From contig NZ_BMPH01000009.1 in assembly GCF_014647495.1 (NCBI RefSeq), forward strand, positions 62,001-126,000: DNA of 64,000 bases, written 5' to 3'. The notes beneath the pieces are model-generated. The model saw nothing but the letters and a program-made list of their open reading frames with translations. It did no database searches and had not been told where the DNA came from. The position numbers and the translations under genes were made by a program. Source of the stretch: Glutamicibacter protophormiae (GTDB taxonomy: Bacteria > Actinomycetota > Actinomycetes > Actinomycetales > Micrococcaceae). This document shows positions 17,317 through 26,236 of this stretch, piece after piece. Position 1 is the first letter of the stretch. Every line of letters begins with the position of its first letter.

Positions 17317-17339
17317 AGTTTACAAGGACGCGCTAACGT
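17317..17339. promoter_or_regulatory. Back-to-back leaderless -10 elements for PBP (-) and DUF4177 (+)
   Basis: TAAACT (minus strand, 17317-17322) lies 7 nt before the PBP ATG. TAACGT (plus strand, 17334-17339) lies 7 nt before the DUF4177 ATG. Only 37 bp separate the start codons, so each promoter's -35 zone lies on the other's start region. Confidence 0.6.
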
Positions 17340-17346
17340 ATCGAGT

Positions 17347-17502
17347 ATGACTAAATGGGAATACGCCACATTACCTCTGCTGATCCACGCGACGAAGCAG
17401 ATTCTCGACCAGTGGGGAGACGACGGATGGGAGCTGGTTACCGTAGTTCCAGGCCCCAACGGCACCTCTCCGGTGGCCTACCTCAAGCGTCCGAAGCAGT
17501 AA
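17347..17502 (+). CDS. DUF4177 small protein
   Basis: A 51-residue protein reading KWEYATLPLL at the start and LDQWGDDGWELVTVVPGP in the middle. The WEY...LN/DQWG.+GWELV pattern is the DUF4177 signature. Function is unknown. The ATG at 17347 is supported by the -10 element 7 nt upstream and by family length (about 50-60 residues). It precedes ridA by 32 bp and may share its transcript. Confidence 0.85.
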   Translation: MTKWEYATLPLLIHATKQILDQWGDDGWELVTVVPGPNGTSPVAYLKRPKQ

Positions 17503-17534
17503 TCGCCCAACCCCTAAAAAAGGAGTAAAACCCC

Positions 17535-18011
17535 ATGCAAGAAGCCACTTCTTCGCGTGTCGAAGCTCGCCTGACCGAGCTTGGACTGACCCTTCCCGCC
17601 GTTGCCAAGCCGGTAGCCGCCTACCTGCCTGCCGTCACCACCGGCAACTACGTTTACACCTCAGGGCAGTTGCCGCTGATTAATGGTGAACTCTCAGCTG
17701 TGGGAAAGGTCGGCGCAGAGGTATCCGCCGAGACTGCCAAGGGCATGGCGCAGACTGCAGCACTGAACGCCTTGGCGGCCATCAAAGCCGAAATTGGTGA
17801 CCTTGACCGCATCAAGCGCATCGTGAAGGTCGTCGGCTTCGTAGCCTCGGCCCCCGAGTTCACCGGCCAGCCGGGTGTCATCAACGGCGCTTCGGAGTTC
17901 TTCGGCGAGGTGCTCGGCGATGCCGGGCTGCACGCCCGCTCGGCCGTCGGCGTAGCTGTCCTGCCGCTGGACGCCCCGGTCGAAGTTGAGGTCATCGCGG
18001 AATTTGAGTAG
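17535..18011 (+). CDS. RidA/YjgF-family protein
   Basis: A 158-residue member of the Rid family. Motifs: GLTLPAVAKPVAAYLPAV, NYVYTSGQLPL, QTAALNALAAIKAEIGDLDRI and HARSAVGVAVLPLDAPVEVEV. The family hydrolyses reactive enamine/imine intermediates from PLP enzymes. However, this long form (155-160 residues) with SGQLP differs from the RidA archetype, and the catalytic Arg sits in the HARSAVG block. A GGAG site precedes the ATG. It is followed by a strong hairpin. Confidence 0.88.
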   Translation: MQEATSSRVEARLTELGLTLPAVAKPVAAYLPAVTTGNYVYTSGQLPLINGELSAVGKVGAEVSAETAKGMAQTAALNALAAIKAEIGDLDRIKRIVKVVGFVASAPEFTGQPGVINGASEFFGEVLGDAGLHARSAVGVAVLPLDAPVEVEVIAEFE

Positions 18012-18030
18012 TCAACGACGCGACGCTGTA

Positions 18031-18066
18031 GCGCGGTCCCGACGGGCATTCCCGTCGGGACCGCGC
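18031..18066 (+). terminator. Hairpin between ridA and the NUDIX gene
   Basis: A perfect 16-bp stem (18031-18046 with 18051-18066) with a 4-nt loop. It has no T-run. Its position argues that NUDIX translation starts after it. Confidence 0.65.
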
Positions 18067-18072
18067 CACGGC

Positions 18073-18987
18073 GTGGTGCGCCGGCTCTTCGACGTGCCGC
18101 TGCACGAAGTCTCTGCGGCGGAAAACTGGTTCGCCTTCGGAACGCGCACTCCGCGCGCCGCCCGCAAGGCCTCCTCGGTGACCTTGGTGCGCGACACTTC
18201 CCAAGGCGTGGAGACCTATCTGACATACCGCCCCGGGGGATCCCCCTTGGGCAACGTGGCATTCCCCGGCGGAAGCCACGAAGCCAGCGACAGGGCCGCC
18301 TACCAGTGGTTCGGCCCGAGCCTGTCGCAGTGGTCCAAGCGCATGGACGTGCTGGACCAGCAATTGGTGCAGGCGCACGTCGTCTGCGCCATTCGAGAAC
18401 TTTTCGAGGAAACGGGCATTCTGCTGGCCGGCACCGACGAGCAGTCGGTCATTGAGATGACCGACCCCGAGGAATGGATGACCGCCCGGGAATCCATCGC
18501 CGGCCAGGACTTGGGGTTCGATGAGTTCCTGCGCCGCCGCGGCCTGGGGCTGCGCACCGACCTGCTGCGCCCGGTAGCGCACTGGCTCAGCCCGAACTTC
18601 GCTTTCCGGCGCTTCGACACCTGGTACTTCGCCGCCACGGTCCCGCTGCGGCAGGAGCCGACGCTGCTGCGCGGCAAGGGGAAATGGGGGCGCTGGTGCG
18701 TTGCCAGTCAGGTGATCGCCAAACGCAACAGCAGCGCGCTGGGGGACATGGTCGGCCAGCCGAATACCGTGGACATGAACCTGTCGCAGATCACCTACCC
18801 GGCGGTGGAAATCATGCTCGAGCGAATGACCGATGCCAACGGCGTGGTGGCCTACCTCTCCCGTGTGCGCTCCTTCGACCTGCAGCATCCCGATCTGCTG
18901 GTGCGCGACGGCACCTACTATCTTGAGGTCATCGGCACGCAGAAGGCAGATTCGGCCAGCTCCTGGCAGGCCACGGCCGGGCACTGA
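18073..18987 (+). CDS. NUDIX hydrolase with a long insert in the NUDIX box
   Basis: About 304 residues. The conserved FPGG (FPGGSHEASD) is separated by roughly 40 residues from the helix motif RELFEETG, instead of the usual 11-12. This spacing resembles NUDT19-like CoA/nucleoside-diphosphate hydrolases. ARKASSVTLVRD and GVETYLTYRPG start the fold. The GTG at 18073 (or 18076) is preferred because starts further up lie inside the ridA hairpin; an upstream in-frame ATG at 17986 overlaps ridA. The substrate is uncertain. Confidence 0.8.
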   Translation: MVRRLFDVPLHEVSAAENWFAFGTRTPRAARKASSVTLVRDTSQGVETYLTYRPGGSPLGNVAFPGGSHEASDRAAYQWFGPSLSQWSKRMDVLDQQLVQAHVVCAIRELFEETGILLAGTDEQSVIEMTDPEEWMTARESIAGQDLGFDEFLRRRGLGLRTDLLRPVAHWLSPNFAFRRFDTWYFAATVPLRQEPTLLRGKGKWGRWCVASQVIAKRNSSALGDMVGQPNTVDMNLSQITYPAVEIMLERMTDANGVVAYLSRVRSFDLQHPDLLVRDGTYYLEVIGTQKADSASSWQATAGH

Positions 18988-19002
18988 GCCGGCTGCCGGA
19001 GA

Positions 19003-19056
19003 CGAAGACAGCGAAGGCCGAATACCTCTGCAGGTATTCGGCCTTCGCTGTCTTCG
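19003..19056. terminator. Bidirectional terminator between NUDIX and crp
   Basis: A perfect 25-bp stem (19003-19027 with 19032-19056) with a 4-nt loop between convergent genes. Confidence 0.85.
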
Positions 19057-19066
19057 CTGATGCGGC

Positions 19067-19744
19067 CTAGCGCGAGCGCTGGCGCAGGCGCTGGATGTCC
19101 AGAATCACGACGGCGCGTGCTTCCAGACGCAGCCATCCGCGCTGCACGAACTCGGCAAGGGCCTTGTTCACGGTTTCACGCGAGGCGCCGACGAGCTGTG
19201 CCAGCTCTTCCTGGGTCAGCTCGTGAGCGACCAGGATGCCATCGGTGGCCGGACGACCGAAGCGGTCGGCCAGATCCAACAGCGCCTTGGCCACGCGGCC
19301 AGGAACGTCGGAGAACACCAGATCGGCGAGGGACTCGTTGGTGCGACGCAGGCGGGCGGCAAGAGCCTGCAGCAGCTGGATCGAAACCTCAGGAGAGTTC
19401 AGGATCGCCTTGCGCATGTTCTCGTGGCTCAGACCGGCAAGTCGGGTTTCCGACACGGCGGTCGCCGTTGCGTTGCGTGGGTGTGGATCGAAAAGGGCCA
19501 TTTCGCCGAACAGCTCACCCGGGCCGAGAACGGCGATCAGGTTTTCGCGTCCGTCGGACGAAGTGCGGCCGAGCTTGATTTTGCCCGAGACGATGAAGTA
19601 GAGACGGTCGCCCTGATCGCCTTCACGGAACACCGATGCACCACGGGACAGATCGACCTCGGTCAGTTCTTCGGTTAGCGTGGCGAATACTTCATCACCA
19701 AGCGACGCGAAAAGCGGCGCACGGCGCAGTACCTCGATATCCAT
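19067..19744 (-). CDS. crp: Crp/Fnr-family cAMP receptor regulator (GlxR/Crp type)
   Basis: A 225-residue transcription factor. The cyclic-nucleotide domain spans about 1-120, with the phosphate-binding cassette FGEMALFDPHPRNATATA holding the key Glu and Arg. The DNA-binding winged helix has TQEELAQLVGASRETVNKALAEF near residue 170. Its length and wording are very close to mycobacterial Crp (224 residues) and corynebacterial GlxR, global regulators of carbon and energy genes. The ATG at 19744 has an AGGAG site. A near-consensus Crp box 57 bp upstream suggests autoregulation. Confidence 0.94.
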   Translation of the reverse strand: MDIEVLRRAPLFASLGDEVFATLTEELTEVDLSRGASVFREGDQGDRLYFIVSGKIKLGRTSSDGRENLIAVLGPGELFGEMALFDPHPRNATATAVSETRLAGLSHENMRKAILNSPEVSIQLLQALAARLRRTNESLADLVFSDVPGRVAKALLDLADRFGRPATDGILVAHELTQEELAQLVGASRETVNKALAEFVQRGWLRLEARAVVILDIQRLRQRSR

Positions 19745-19801
19745 TAAATCTCCTGTCAACAGTAGTAGGCGCTCACTTCATTGTGCCGTATTCGGTAACA
19801 A

Positions 19802-19817
19802 TGTGACAGTTTCCACA
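19802..19817. promoter_or_regulatory. Crp/GlxR operator in the crp-marP intergenic region
   Basis: TGTGACAGTTTCCACA matches the TGTGA-N6-TCACA consensus at 9 of 10 positions. It lies 57 bp before the crp start and 131 bp before marP. Confidence 0.75.
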
Positions 19818-19948
19818 CGTGGTTTAACCAAGAAAATGTTGAAAATCACGCAGTTTCGAACAAAACTCGCGAATATGCTCGCAGAAATCCATCAGCTTCT
19901 AAGGGTACCTTGGATTAATACCGTTTAGATGAATGAAGTGGAGTCTCG

Positions 19949-21139
19949 GTGCTCGAAGTTTTCGGCTGGCTGGACGCGGTCATTTGCGTTGTTCTGCTGA
20001 CTTTTTTCATTATCGGACTCCGCCGAGGCTTCCTTCTGACCGTCGGCGACATGCTCGGACTGATCGTGGGCGGCGTGGCGGCGTTCTTCGCCATCCCGCT
20101 GGTGTCGACCCTGGCCAGCAATCCGTGGTGGCGGGTGGGGCTGATGGTCGCCACCGCTGCGGTGCTGATCATCATGGGCCAGGCGCTGGGCCGTTTCATC
20201 GCCACCAAGATCCGCCACTGGATGAACGTCGATTTCCTGCGCGCAGCGGACCGGCTGGCCGGCGGTGCGCTTTCGATCCTGATTACCGCCACCATTATCG
20301 GCGCCCTGGCGTTCTCCGCCTCCAGCATGGGCATTCCCCGGCTGTCCGCCGAAATCGCCAAATCCAAGATGATCGACACGATCCGCGGGCTCACCCCGGA
20401 TTTCGTCACCTCGGCCATTTCCACGGCCCGCTCGGCCGTGATGGCGCAGACCATTCCCGCGCTGATCGAGCCCTTCGCTCCGCCGGTCGCACCGGTCGAG
20501 GACACCGACTGGGAGCCGAACGACCTGCAGCTGGCCTCGGCAAAGTCCGTGGCCAAGATTTCGGGCACCGCGGTGGAGTGCGGTGTGAACCTGACCGGGT
20601 CCGGTTTCGTCATCGACGACGACCTTGTCATGACCAACGCCCACGTGGTCGCCGGCTTGAGCGCCGCCACGGTGGAAACCGGCAGGGGCGAGCTGAACCG
20701 AGGCAAGGTGGTGTACTTCGATCCCGAGGCGGATATCGCGCTGCTCTACGTGGAGGGGCTTGCCGCCGAACCGATCGACCTGGCCACCAAGGACCTGGTT
20801 CGCGGGGATTCCGCGGCGTTCGTCGGATACCCCTCCGGCGGGCCGCAGCAGGTGCGCGGCGCCGTCGTCGCGTCCAAGGCCACCGTCTCCATCGCCAATA
20901 TCTACGGCGAGGATCCCGCGCAGCTGTCGGTCTACCAGCTCACCGCCGAGGTGGCGCAGGGCAACTCTGGAGGCCCGCTGCTGGATGAATCCGGCGACGC
21001 CGTGGGGTTGATTTTCGCCAAGTCCCGGAGCGACGACGAGGTGGGCTTCGCCCTGAGCCTGGAAGAAATGAGCGACGCGTTGAACGCTGGCGGCCACCGG
21101 ACCACCTCGATCAAGACCGGCGCCTGCATCAGCGACTAG
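19949..21139 (+). CDS. marP: MarP-type membrane serine protease (CvpA + trypsin-like domains)
   Basis: A 396-residue protein. The N-terminal half (about 1-130) has four hydrophobic helices with a CvpA-like opening. The periplasmic-side protease domain follows from about residue 190, with catalytic His232 (TNAHVV), Asp262 (EADIALL) and Ser340 (GNSGGPL). Cys211 and Cys393 match the regulatory disulfide of Mycobacterium MarP. MarP processes peptidoglycan hydrolases and supports survival in acid. The GTG start is preceded by GTGGAG. It is divergent from crp with the Crp box between them. Confidence 0.92.
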   Translation: MLEVFGWLDAVICVVLLTFFIIGLRRGFLLTVGDMLGLIVGGVAAFFAIPLVSTLASNPWWRVGLMVATAAVLIIMGQALGRFIATKIRHWMNVDFLRAADRLAGGALSILITATIIGALAFSASSMGIPRLSAEIAKSKMIDTIRGLTPDFVTSAISTARSAVMAQTIPALIEPFAPPVAPVEDTDWEPNDLQLASAKSVAKISGTAVECGVNLTGSGFVIDDDLVMTNAHVVAGLSAATVETGRGELNRGKVVYFDPEADIALLYVEGLAAEPIDLATKDLVRGDSAAFVGYPSGGPQQVRGAVVASKATVSIANIYGEDPAQLSVYQLTAEVAQGNSGGPLLDESGDAVGLIFAKSRSDDEVGFALSLEEMSDALNAGGHRTTSIKTGACISD

Positions 21140-21176
21140 CTCCGGGCCAGTACGGATCCAGGCAACCGCGCCGCCG

Positions 21177-21629
21177 CTAGCTGCCCAGCAGGTGGGCCAT
21201 CTGCTGAACGGCCAGGCGGTAGCCGTTGACCCCGGCGCCGATGATGATGGAGCTGGCCACGGGGGAGATGTACGAGTGGTGGCGGAACGCCTCGCGCTTG
21301 TGCACGTTCGAGATGTGCACCTCGATGGCCGGAAGCTCCACGCCGCTGATGGCATCGGCCAGGGCGATCGAGGTATGGGTGAACGCGCCGGGGTTGATGA
21401 CGATTCCCGCGGCGGTGGTGCGTGCCTCGTGGATGGCGTCCAGCAGCACGCCTTCGTGGTTGGACTGCAGGGCCTTGAGCTCGAAGCCCAGCGACTTGGC
21501 CGTGCTGCGGGCCAGTGCCTCGACATCGGCCAGCGTCTCCCGGCCGTAGATCTCGGGTTCGCGGGTTCCCAGCAGGTTCAGGTTGGGTCCGTTGAGCAGC
21601 AGGATGGTGCGTGAGGCATTTTCAGTCAT
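21177..21629 (-). CDS. aroQ: Type II 3-dehydroquinate dehydratase
   Basis: A 150-residue dodecameric-type shikimate enzyme that converts 3-dehydroquinate to 3-dehydroshikimate. Motifs: [20 protein letters not shown] with the catalytic Tyr and Arg, [31 protein letters not shown] and [17 protein letters not shown] with the catalytic His. It is isolated from other aro genes. A TAGATT -10 element lies 6 nt before the ATG. Confidence 0.96.
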   Translation of the reverse strand: MTENASRTILLLNGPNLNLLGTREPEIYGRETLADVEALARSTAKSLGFELKALQSNHEGVLLDAIHEARTTAAGIVINPGAFTHTSIALADAISGVELPAIEVHISNVHKREAFRHHSYISPVASSIIIGAGVNGYRLAVQQMAHLLGS

Positions 21630-21635
21630 GGAGTC

Positions 21636-21641
21636 AATCTA
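21636..21641 (-). promoter_or_regulatory. Leaderless -10 element for aroQ
   Basis: TAGATT on the minus strand, 6 nt before the ATG at 21629. Confidence 0.55.
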
Positions 21642-21801
21642 GTACAGCCGGTGTTCCCGGTGCTGTTCCATGACGAAGCCATCCGGATCCAGGCAGCCGC
21701 GCGAACCGGCGGTGCCGGCATCAAGCAGTCCTCGAATTCCCGTCCACGGCTCTTGTGGATATATTCAATGGTGGAAAGCCCGGGATCATCAGGAGGTTCG
21801 C

Positions 21802-22440
21802 ATGAACAAGCGTGCCAAGCGCATCATCGGCAATATTTCGGTAGGTGCGTTCCTGGCCGGGGTGCTCGGCATTCTGGCGGTGAACCACTTTGATCCGGAC
21901 TTCCTGAAGAACGACGCCGAGCTGACAGCCGAAGCCAACGCCGGCACCCCGATCGTGCAGGGGCCCATTGTGCCCCAGACGCTTCCCACCGCCAGGGCGA
22001 CCACTCCCGCCGAGATCGACAGCGCCCGCCAGATCGCCCTTGACCTGGGCCGCTCCGAAGCCACCTGGGACAAGAACTGCGTGTCATGGAACCCTTCCGG
22101 GGCCGAAGGCTCCCCGCAGGGCTGGGCCGACAAGGTGGCCGCTTCGTGGCTGGACTCCGCCGGGGCTGGATGCCCGGACGCGATGACCTGGCCGTACTAC
22201 TATATCGAGTCCTTCGACTCGAACGCGCCAGGGCGGCTGCGCATCACCATGGAGCAGGCAGCGGCCGCAGACCCGCAGATCTTCACCGACACCCCCGGCG
22301 ACCTTGAATTCATCGCCGAGGAAGTGCTCGACGCGACGCACAAGAAGTTCAAGGACCTGGAGTCGGTCCACGTGGTGGTCGACGGCCACAGCGCCGCTTC
22401 GACGGTCGAGGCCAAGGACCGCAGGGAAGCGGCCCGCTAG
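21802..22440 (+). CDS. Secreted or membrane-anchored hypothetical protein
   Basis: A 212-residue protein of no family I recognise. A basic start (MNKRAKRIIGN) leads into one hydrophobic segment (about residues 11-30), followed by a soluble, acidic domain. The domain has two Cys in DKNCVSWNP and GAGCPDAMTWPYYYIES that could form a disulfide outside the cell. The region is rich in Ala, Asp and Pro. The ATG has an excellent AGGAGG site 5 nt upstream. It is monocistronic and convergent with acs. Confidence 0.75.
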   Translation: MNKRAKRIIGNISVGAFLAGVLGILAVNHFDPDFLKNDAELTAEANAGTPIVQGPIVPQTLPTARATTPAEIDSARQIALDLGRSEATWDKNCVSWNPSGAEGSPQGWADKVAASWLDSAGAGCPDAMTWPYYYIESFDSNAPGRLRITMEQAAAADPQIFTDTPGDLEFIAEEVLDATHKKFKDLESVHVVVDGHSAASTVEAKDRREAAR

Positions 22441-22463
22441 CGTCGAAGTCCCCGGGCACGGCA

Positions 22464-22522
22464 CAGGCCGCCGTCCGGAGCAGCTTCCCCTGCTGGGAGG
22501 CGGGCATCCGGGCGGCGGCCTG
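22464..22522. terminator. Terminator between the hypothetical gene and acs
   Basis: A 15-bp stem (22464-22478 with 22508-22522, one mismatch) encloses a second small hairpin, between convergent genes. Confidence 0.75.
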
Positions 22523-22539
22523 TATTCGCGGCCTGGCGG

Positions 22540-24516
22540 CTACTTCTTCATCGACTGCGCAATCTGCGACATGACGGTGTTGTCCGCCAGCGTGGTGGCA
22601 TCGCCGACCTCGCGGCCTTCTGCCACGTCCTTGAGCAGACGGCGCATGATCTTGCCCGAGCGGGTCTTCGGCAGCTCCGGAACCACCAGCACGTGCTTCG
22701 GCTTGGCGATCGGTCCGATGTCCTTGCCCACGTGGTTGCGCAGGGTCGCCACGACATCCTCGCCCTCGGCCGGTTCGGCCTGCAGGATCACGAACGCGAC
22801 CACTGCCTCGCCGGTGGTCTCGTCCTTCGCGCCGACCACGGCCGCTTCGGCCACGTACGGGTGGGCGACTAGGGAGGACTCGATCTCGGTGGTGGACAGG
22901 CGGTGCCCGGAGACGTTCATGACGTCGTCCACGCGGCCCAGCAGCCAGATGTCCCCGTCGTCGTCCTTCTTCGCGCCGTCGCCGGCGAAGTACATGTTCT
23001 CGAAGCGGGACCAGTAGGTGTCCTTGTAGCGTTCCATGTCGCCCCAGATGCCGCGCAGCATGGCAGGCCACGGTTCGCGGATGACCAGAAAGCCGCCCTC
23101 GCCGTTGCCCACCGAGTTGCCGGCTTCGTCGACTACGTCGATGCTGATGCCCGGCACGGCGACCTGGGCGGAGCCCGGCTTGGTCTTGGTGACGCCCGGC
23201 AGCGGCGCGATCATGTGGGCGCCGGTTTCGGTCTGCCACCAGGTATCCACGATCGGGGTCGGGTTCGCTTTCTTCTCGCCGTTGGCGCCGTTGTTGGAGC
23301 CGATGACGTCGCGGTACCACATCCATGCCTCGGGGTTGATCGGCTCGCCCACGGAGCCGAGCACGCGCAGGGAGGACAAGTCGTAGCCGTCAGGGATCTG
23401 CCGGCCCCACTTCATGAAGGTGCGGATGGCGGTCGGCGCGGTGTACAGGATGCTGACGCCGTACTTCGTCACGATTTCCCACCAGCGGCCCTGGTGCGGG
23501 GTGTCCGGGGTGCCCTCGTAGATGACCTGGGTGGCGCCGTTGACCAGCGGCGCGTAGGTGACATAGGAGTGGCCGGTGACCCAGCCGATGTCCGCGGTGC
23601 ACCAGAATACGTCCGATTCCGGGTGCAGGTCGAAGGTGTCGCGGTGGGTGACGGCGGTCTGCGTGAGGAAGCCGCCGGTGGTGTGCACGATGCCCTTGGG
23701 CTTGCCGGTGGTGCCGGAGGTGTACAGCACGAACAGCGGGTGCTCGGAGTCGTGGCCCACCGCGGTGTGCTCGGTGCCGGCCGAGTCCACGACGTCGTGC
23801 CACCACTTGTCCAGCGGGCCGAACTCGGTGGGCTCGCCGTTGCGCTTGACGACCACGACGTTCTGAACGGTATGGCCCGGGGCGGACAGCGCCTCGTCGA
23901 CGGCCGGCTTCAGCGGGCTCGGCTTGCCGCGGCGCCAGGTGCCGTCGGCGGTGACCACGAGCTTGGCGTCGGCGTCATCGACGCGGCTGCGCAGCGCGTC
24001 GGCGGAGAAGCCGCCGAACACCACCGAGTGGATGGCGCCGATGCGGGCGCAGGCCAGCATGGTGATGACGGCTTCCGGGATCATCGGCAGGTAGACGGCG
24101 ACGCGGTCGCCCTTTTCGACGCCCAGGGATTCGAAGGCGTTTGCGGCCTTCTTGACCTCTTCGGTCAGCTGCGCGTAGGTGTAGGTGCGGGTGTCGCCCG
24201 GCTCGCCCTCGAAGTAGATGGCGACGCGGTCTCCCAGCCCGTTCTCGACGTGGCGGTCCAGCGCGTTGTACGCCGCGTTGACCTTGCCGCCGACGAACCA
24301 CTTGGCCACCGGCGCTTCGGACCAGTCCAGGGTTTCGGTGAAATCCGTGTCCCAGGTGAGGACCTGCCGCGCCTGGTCGGCCCAGTAGCCCAACCGGTCG
24401 GCTGCCGCGGCATCGTAGCGGGCCTGGGTGGCAATGGCGTTGTCGCTGAATTCCTTGCTCGGTGCGAATGACCGGGTCTCGTTCGACAGGTTATCCAAAG
24501 TCTTGGATTCGCTCAC
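22540..24516 (-). CDS. acs: Acetate--CoA ligase (acetyl-CoA synthetase)
   Basis: A 658-residue AMP-forming enzyme that makes acetyl-CoA from acetate, ATP and CoA. Motifs: [11 protein letters not shown] (P-loop-like A3), the [11 protein letters not shown] and [11 protein letters not shown] regions, a hinge region, and [11 protein letters not shown] near the end, whose Lys is the site of inhibitory acetylation in the family. The GTG at 24516 is chosen because GGAAGGA lies at good distance and it gives the usual family length; a further ATG at 24561 would add 15 residues. Two Crp-like boxes lie upstream. Confidence 0.96.
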   Translation of the reverse strand: MSESKTLDNLSNETRSFAPSKEFSDNAIATQARYDAAAADRLGYWADQARQVLTWDTDFTETLDWSEAPVAKWFVGGKVNAAYNALDRHVENGLGDRVAIYFEGEPGDTRTYTYAQLTEEVKKAANAFESLGVEKGDRVAVYLPMIPEAVITMLACARIGAIHSVVFGGFSADALRSRVDDADAKLVVTADGTWRRGKPSPLKPAVDEALSAPGHTVQNVVVVKRNGEPTEFGPLDKWWHDVVDSAGTEHTAVGHDSEHPLFVLYTSGTTGKPKGIVHTTGGFLTQTAVTHRDTFDLHPESDVFWCTADIGWVTGHSYVTYAPLVNGATQVIYEGTPDTPHQGRWWEIVTKYGVSILYTAPTAIRTFMKWGRQIPDGYDLSSLRVLGSVGEPINPEAWMWYRDVIGSNNGANGEKKANPTPIVDTWWQTETGAHMIAPLPGVTKTKPGSAQVAVPGISIDVVDEAGNSVGNGEGGFLVIREPWPAMLRGIWGDMERYKDTYWSRFENMYFAGDGAKKDDDGDIWLLGRVDDVMNVSGHRLSTTEIESSLVAHPYVAEAAVVGAKDETTGEAVVAFVILQAEPAEGEDVVATLRNHVGKDIGPIAKPKHVLVVPELPKTRSGKIMRRLLKDVAEGREVGDATTLADNTVMSQIAQSMKK

Positions 24517-24552
24517 GGTAGTTTGGTCCTTCCAGTTAGACACGTTTAACTC

Positions 24553-24568
24553 TGTGATCAAAGTTACA
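24553..24568. promoter_or_regulatory. Crp/GlxR box upstream of acs
   Basis: TGTGATCAAAGTTACA matches TGTGA-N6-TCACA at 9 of 10 positions, 36 bp before the acs GTG. Confidence 0.72.
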
Positions 24569-24586
24569 CGCTCAAGTGTCGGCCTG

Positions 24587-24602
24587 TGTGGTTTGTGTCA
24601 CG
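24587..24602. promoter_or_regulatory. Second, weaker Crp-like box between acs and nth
   Basis: TGTGGTTTGTGTCACG matches 8 of 10 consensus positions, 34 bp from the first box (start to start). Confidence 0.4.
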
Positions 24603-24728
24603 GATTGGCGCGGGAGTGGGTGAATTCTGCGCCAAGCGGTCATTGGGTGCGTTGAACTGCGTTCCGGCCCGTCCGGGGATACGCCGCGCAAACGGGACGG
24701 GATGAGTGAAAACCCGGGCGGTCCGTGG

Positions 24729-24734
24729 CAGTAT
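24729..24734 (+). promoter_or_regulatory. Leaderless -10 element for nth
   Basis: CAGTAT, 6 nt before the GTG at 24741. It supports that start over the ATG at 24702. Confidence 0.5.
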
Positions 24735-24740
24735 CGAAGC

Positions 24741-25535
24741 GTGGCTGTGAATGTGAAAATTGAAACGGAGCTCGGGCTCAAGCGCCGGGCACGCAAGATG
24801 AACCGCCTGCTGGCGGAGGCCTACCCCTACGCGGTGCCCGAACTGGATTTCGAGAATCCCTTCGAGTTGCTGGTCGCGACGGTGCTGTCCGCGCAGACGA
24901 CCGATGTCCGCGTCAACGCCATCACCCCGGCGCTGTTCGCCCGCTTCCCGGATGCCCACGCCATGAGCCGGGCCGAGCGCAGCGAACTGGAGGAACTGAT
25001 CCGGGCCACCGGTTTCTTCCGGGCCAAGACCGAATCGCTGCTGGGGCTTTCGGCGGCGCTGGTGGAACGCTTCGACGGCGAAGTCCCGCCGAAGCTGGAC
25101 GAGCTGGTCAAGCTGCCGGGCGTAGGACGGAAGACCGCCAACGTGGTGCTGGGCAATGCCTTCGGGGTTCCTGGCATCACCGTGGACACGCATTTCGGAC
25201 GCCTGGCCAACCGTTTCGGATGGACCAATGAAACCGACCCGGTGAAGGTCGAGCACGCGGTCGGCGAGCTGTTCGAGAAGCGCGACTGGACGATGCTCAG
25301 CCACCGCGTGGTGTTCCACGGCCGCCGGGTCTGCCACTCACGCAAGCCCGCCTGCGGGGCCTGCGTGCTGGCCATGCTGTGCCCTTCCTACGGCATCGGC
25401 GAGGAAATACCAGCCAAGGCGAAAGCGTTGCTTAAGTACGAGCTCGCTCCGGGGCGTGAAGAGCTGCTGAACAAGATGCTCGCCGGAGCCACCCGCCGTG
25501 AACTGCGGGCCGAGGGATATGGATTGGACGCATGA
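24741..25535 (+). CDS. nth: Endonuclease III
   Basis: A 264-residue DNA glycosylase/AP lyase for oxidised pyrimidines. Seen in order: [36 protein letters not shown], the helix-hairpin-helix [14 protein letters not shown] with the catalytic Lys, VDTHFGRL with the catalytic Asp, and the FeS cluster C-x6-C-x2-C-x5-C at [17 protein letters not shown]. The GTG start is preferred from the -10 spacing and similarity in length to Mycobacterium Nth; an ATG at 24702 is an alternative. It overlaps the next gene by ATGA. Confidence 0.95.
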   Translation: MAVNVKIETELGLKRRARKMNRLLAEAYPYAVPELDFENPFELLVATVLSAQTTDVRVNAITPALFARFPDAHAMSRAERSELEELIRATGFFRAKTESLLGLSAALVERFDGEVPPKLDELVKLPGVGRKTANVVLGNAFGVPGITVDTHFGRLANRFGWTNETDPVKVEHAVGELFEKRDWTMLSHRVVFHGRRVCHSRKPACGACVLAMLCPSYGIGEEIPAKAKALLKYELAPGREELLNKMLAGATRRELRAEGYGLDA

Positions 25536-26209
25536 GCGCACTGAAAGACCTGAAGCAGGTTGTTGCCGAGCATTCGCACACGATAGGCGCGACGCAAAAA
25601 CTCCCGGACTCCTGGGCCTTCAAGCAGCTCGACGCCAACAGCGTGCGCCGCGCCGCGATCCTGATGCTCTTCGGCTCTGCCGACGGCCGGGGCTTGAGCC
25701 GCGATGCGGATCCCGCCGAGCTGGACCTGCTGTTCGTCGAACGCGCCGAGACCCTGCGCTCCCACGCCGGACAGATTTCATTCCCCGGCGGCGGGATCGA
25801 TCCCGAGGACGCCTCCGAAACCGACGCCGCGCTGCGCGAAGCCTGGGAGGAAACCGGGGTGCAGACCTCGGGCATCGAGGTGCTGGGGCAGCTGGCCGCG
25901 ACCGAGCTTCCGGTTTCGAACTTCATCGTCACCCCGGTGCTGGGGTGGTGGCACACCGAATCCGCGGTGTTCCCCGTCGACCCGGGGGAGAGCGCAGGGG
26001 TCTTCCGCGTGCCCGTCGCGCACCTGCTGGACCCGCGCAACCGGGTGCTGGGCGTGGTGCAGCGCGGAGGGCGCAAGTTCAGCGCCCCCGCCTTTGAATA
26101 CGACGGCCGGGTGATCTGGGGCTTCACCGCCATGGTGGCGGACAAGCTGTTCAACGAGCTGGGCTGGACCAGACCGTGGTCGCCCAAGCGTGAAATCCGC
26201 ATGCTCTAG
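25532..26209 (+). CDS. CoA-pyrophosphatase-like NUDIX hydrolase
   Basis: A 225-residue protein with [21 protein letters not shown], the NudL/CoA-diphosphatase signature upstream of the box, directly followed by a complete NUDIX box ending [11 protein letters not shown]. This family cleaves CoA and related dinucleotides to 4'-phosphopantetheine and 3',5'-ADP. It is translationally coupled to nth by a 4-bp overlap, a conserved actinobacterial pairing. Confidence 0.88.
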   Translation: MSALKDLKQVVAEHSHTIGATQKLPDSWAFKQLDANSVRRAAILMLFGSADGRGLSRDADPAELDLLFVERAETLRSHAGQISFPGGGIDPEDASETDAALREAWEETGVQTSGIEVLGQLAATELPVSNFIVTPVLGWWHTESAVFPVDPGESAGVFRVPVAHLLDPRNRVLGVVQRGGRKFSAPAFEYDGRVIWGFTAMVADKLFNELGWTRPWSPKREIRML

Positions 26210-26236
26210 GCCGGTCCGGCGAGCTTTTTCTTCCGG

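Noticed and set aside
17992-18984. Long minus-strand frame opposite the NUDIX gene
   Set aside because: Shadow frame of a high-GC gene with His/Arg/Gly-rich composition; the plus-strand NUDIX motifs are clear.
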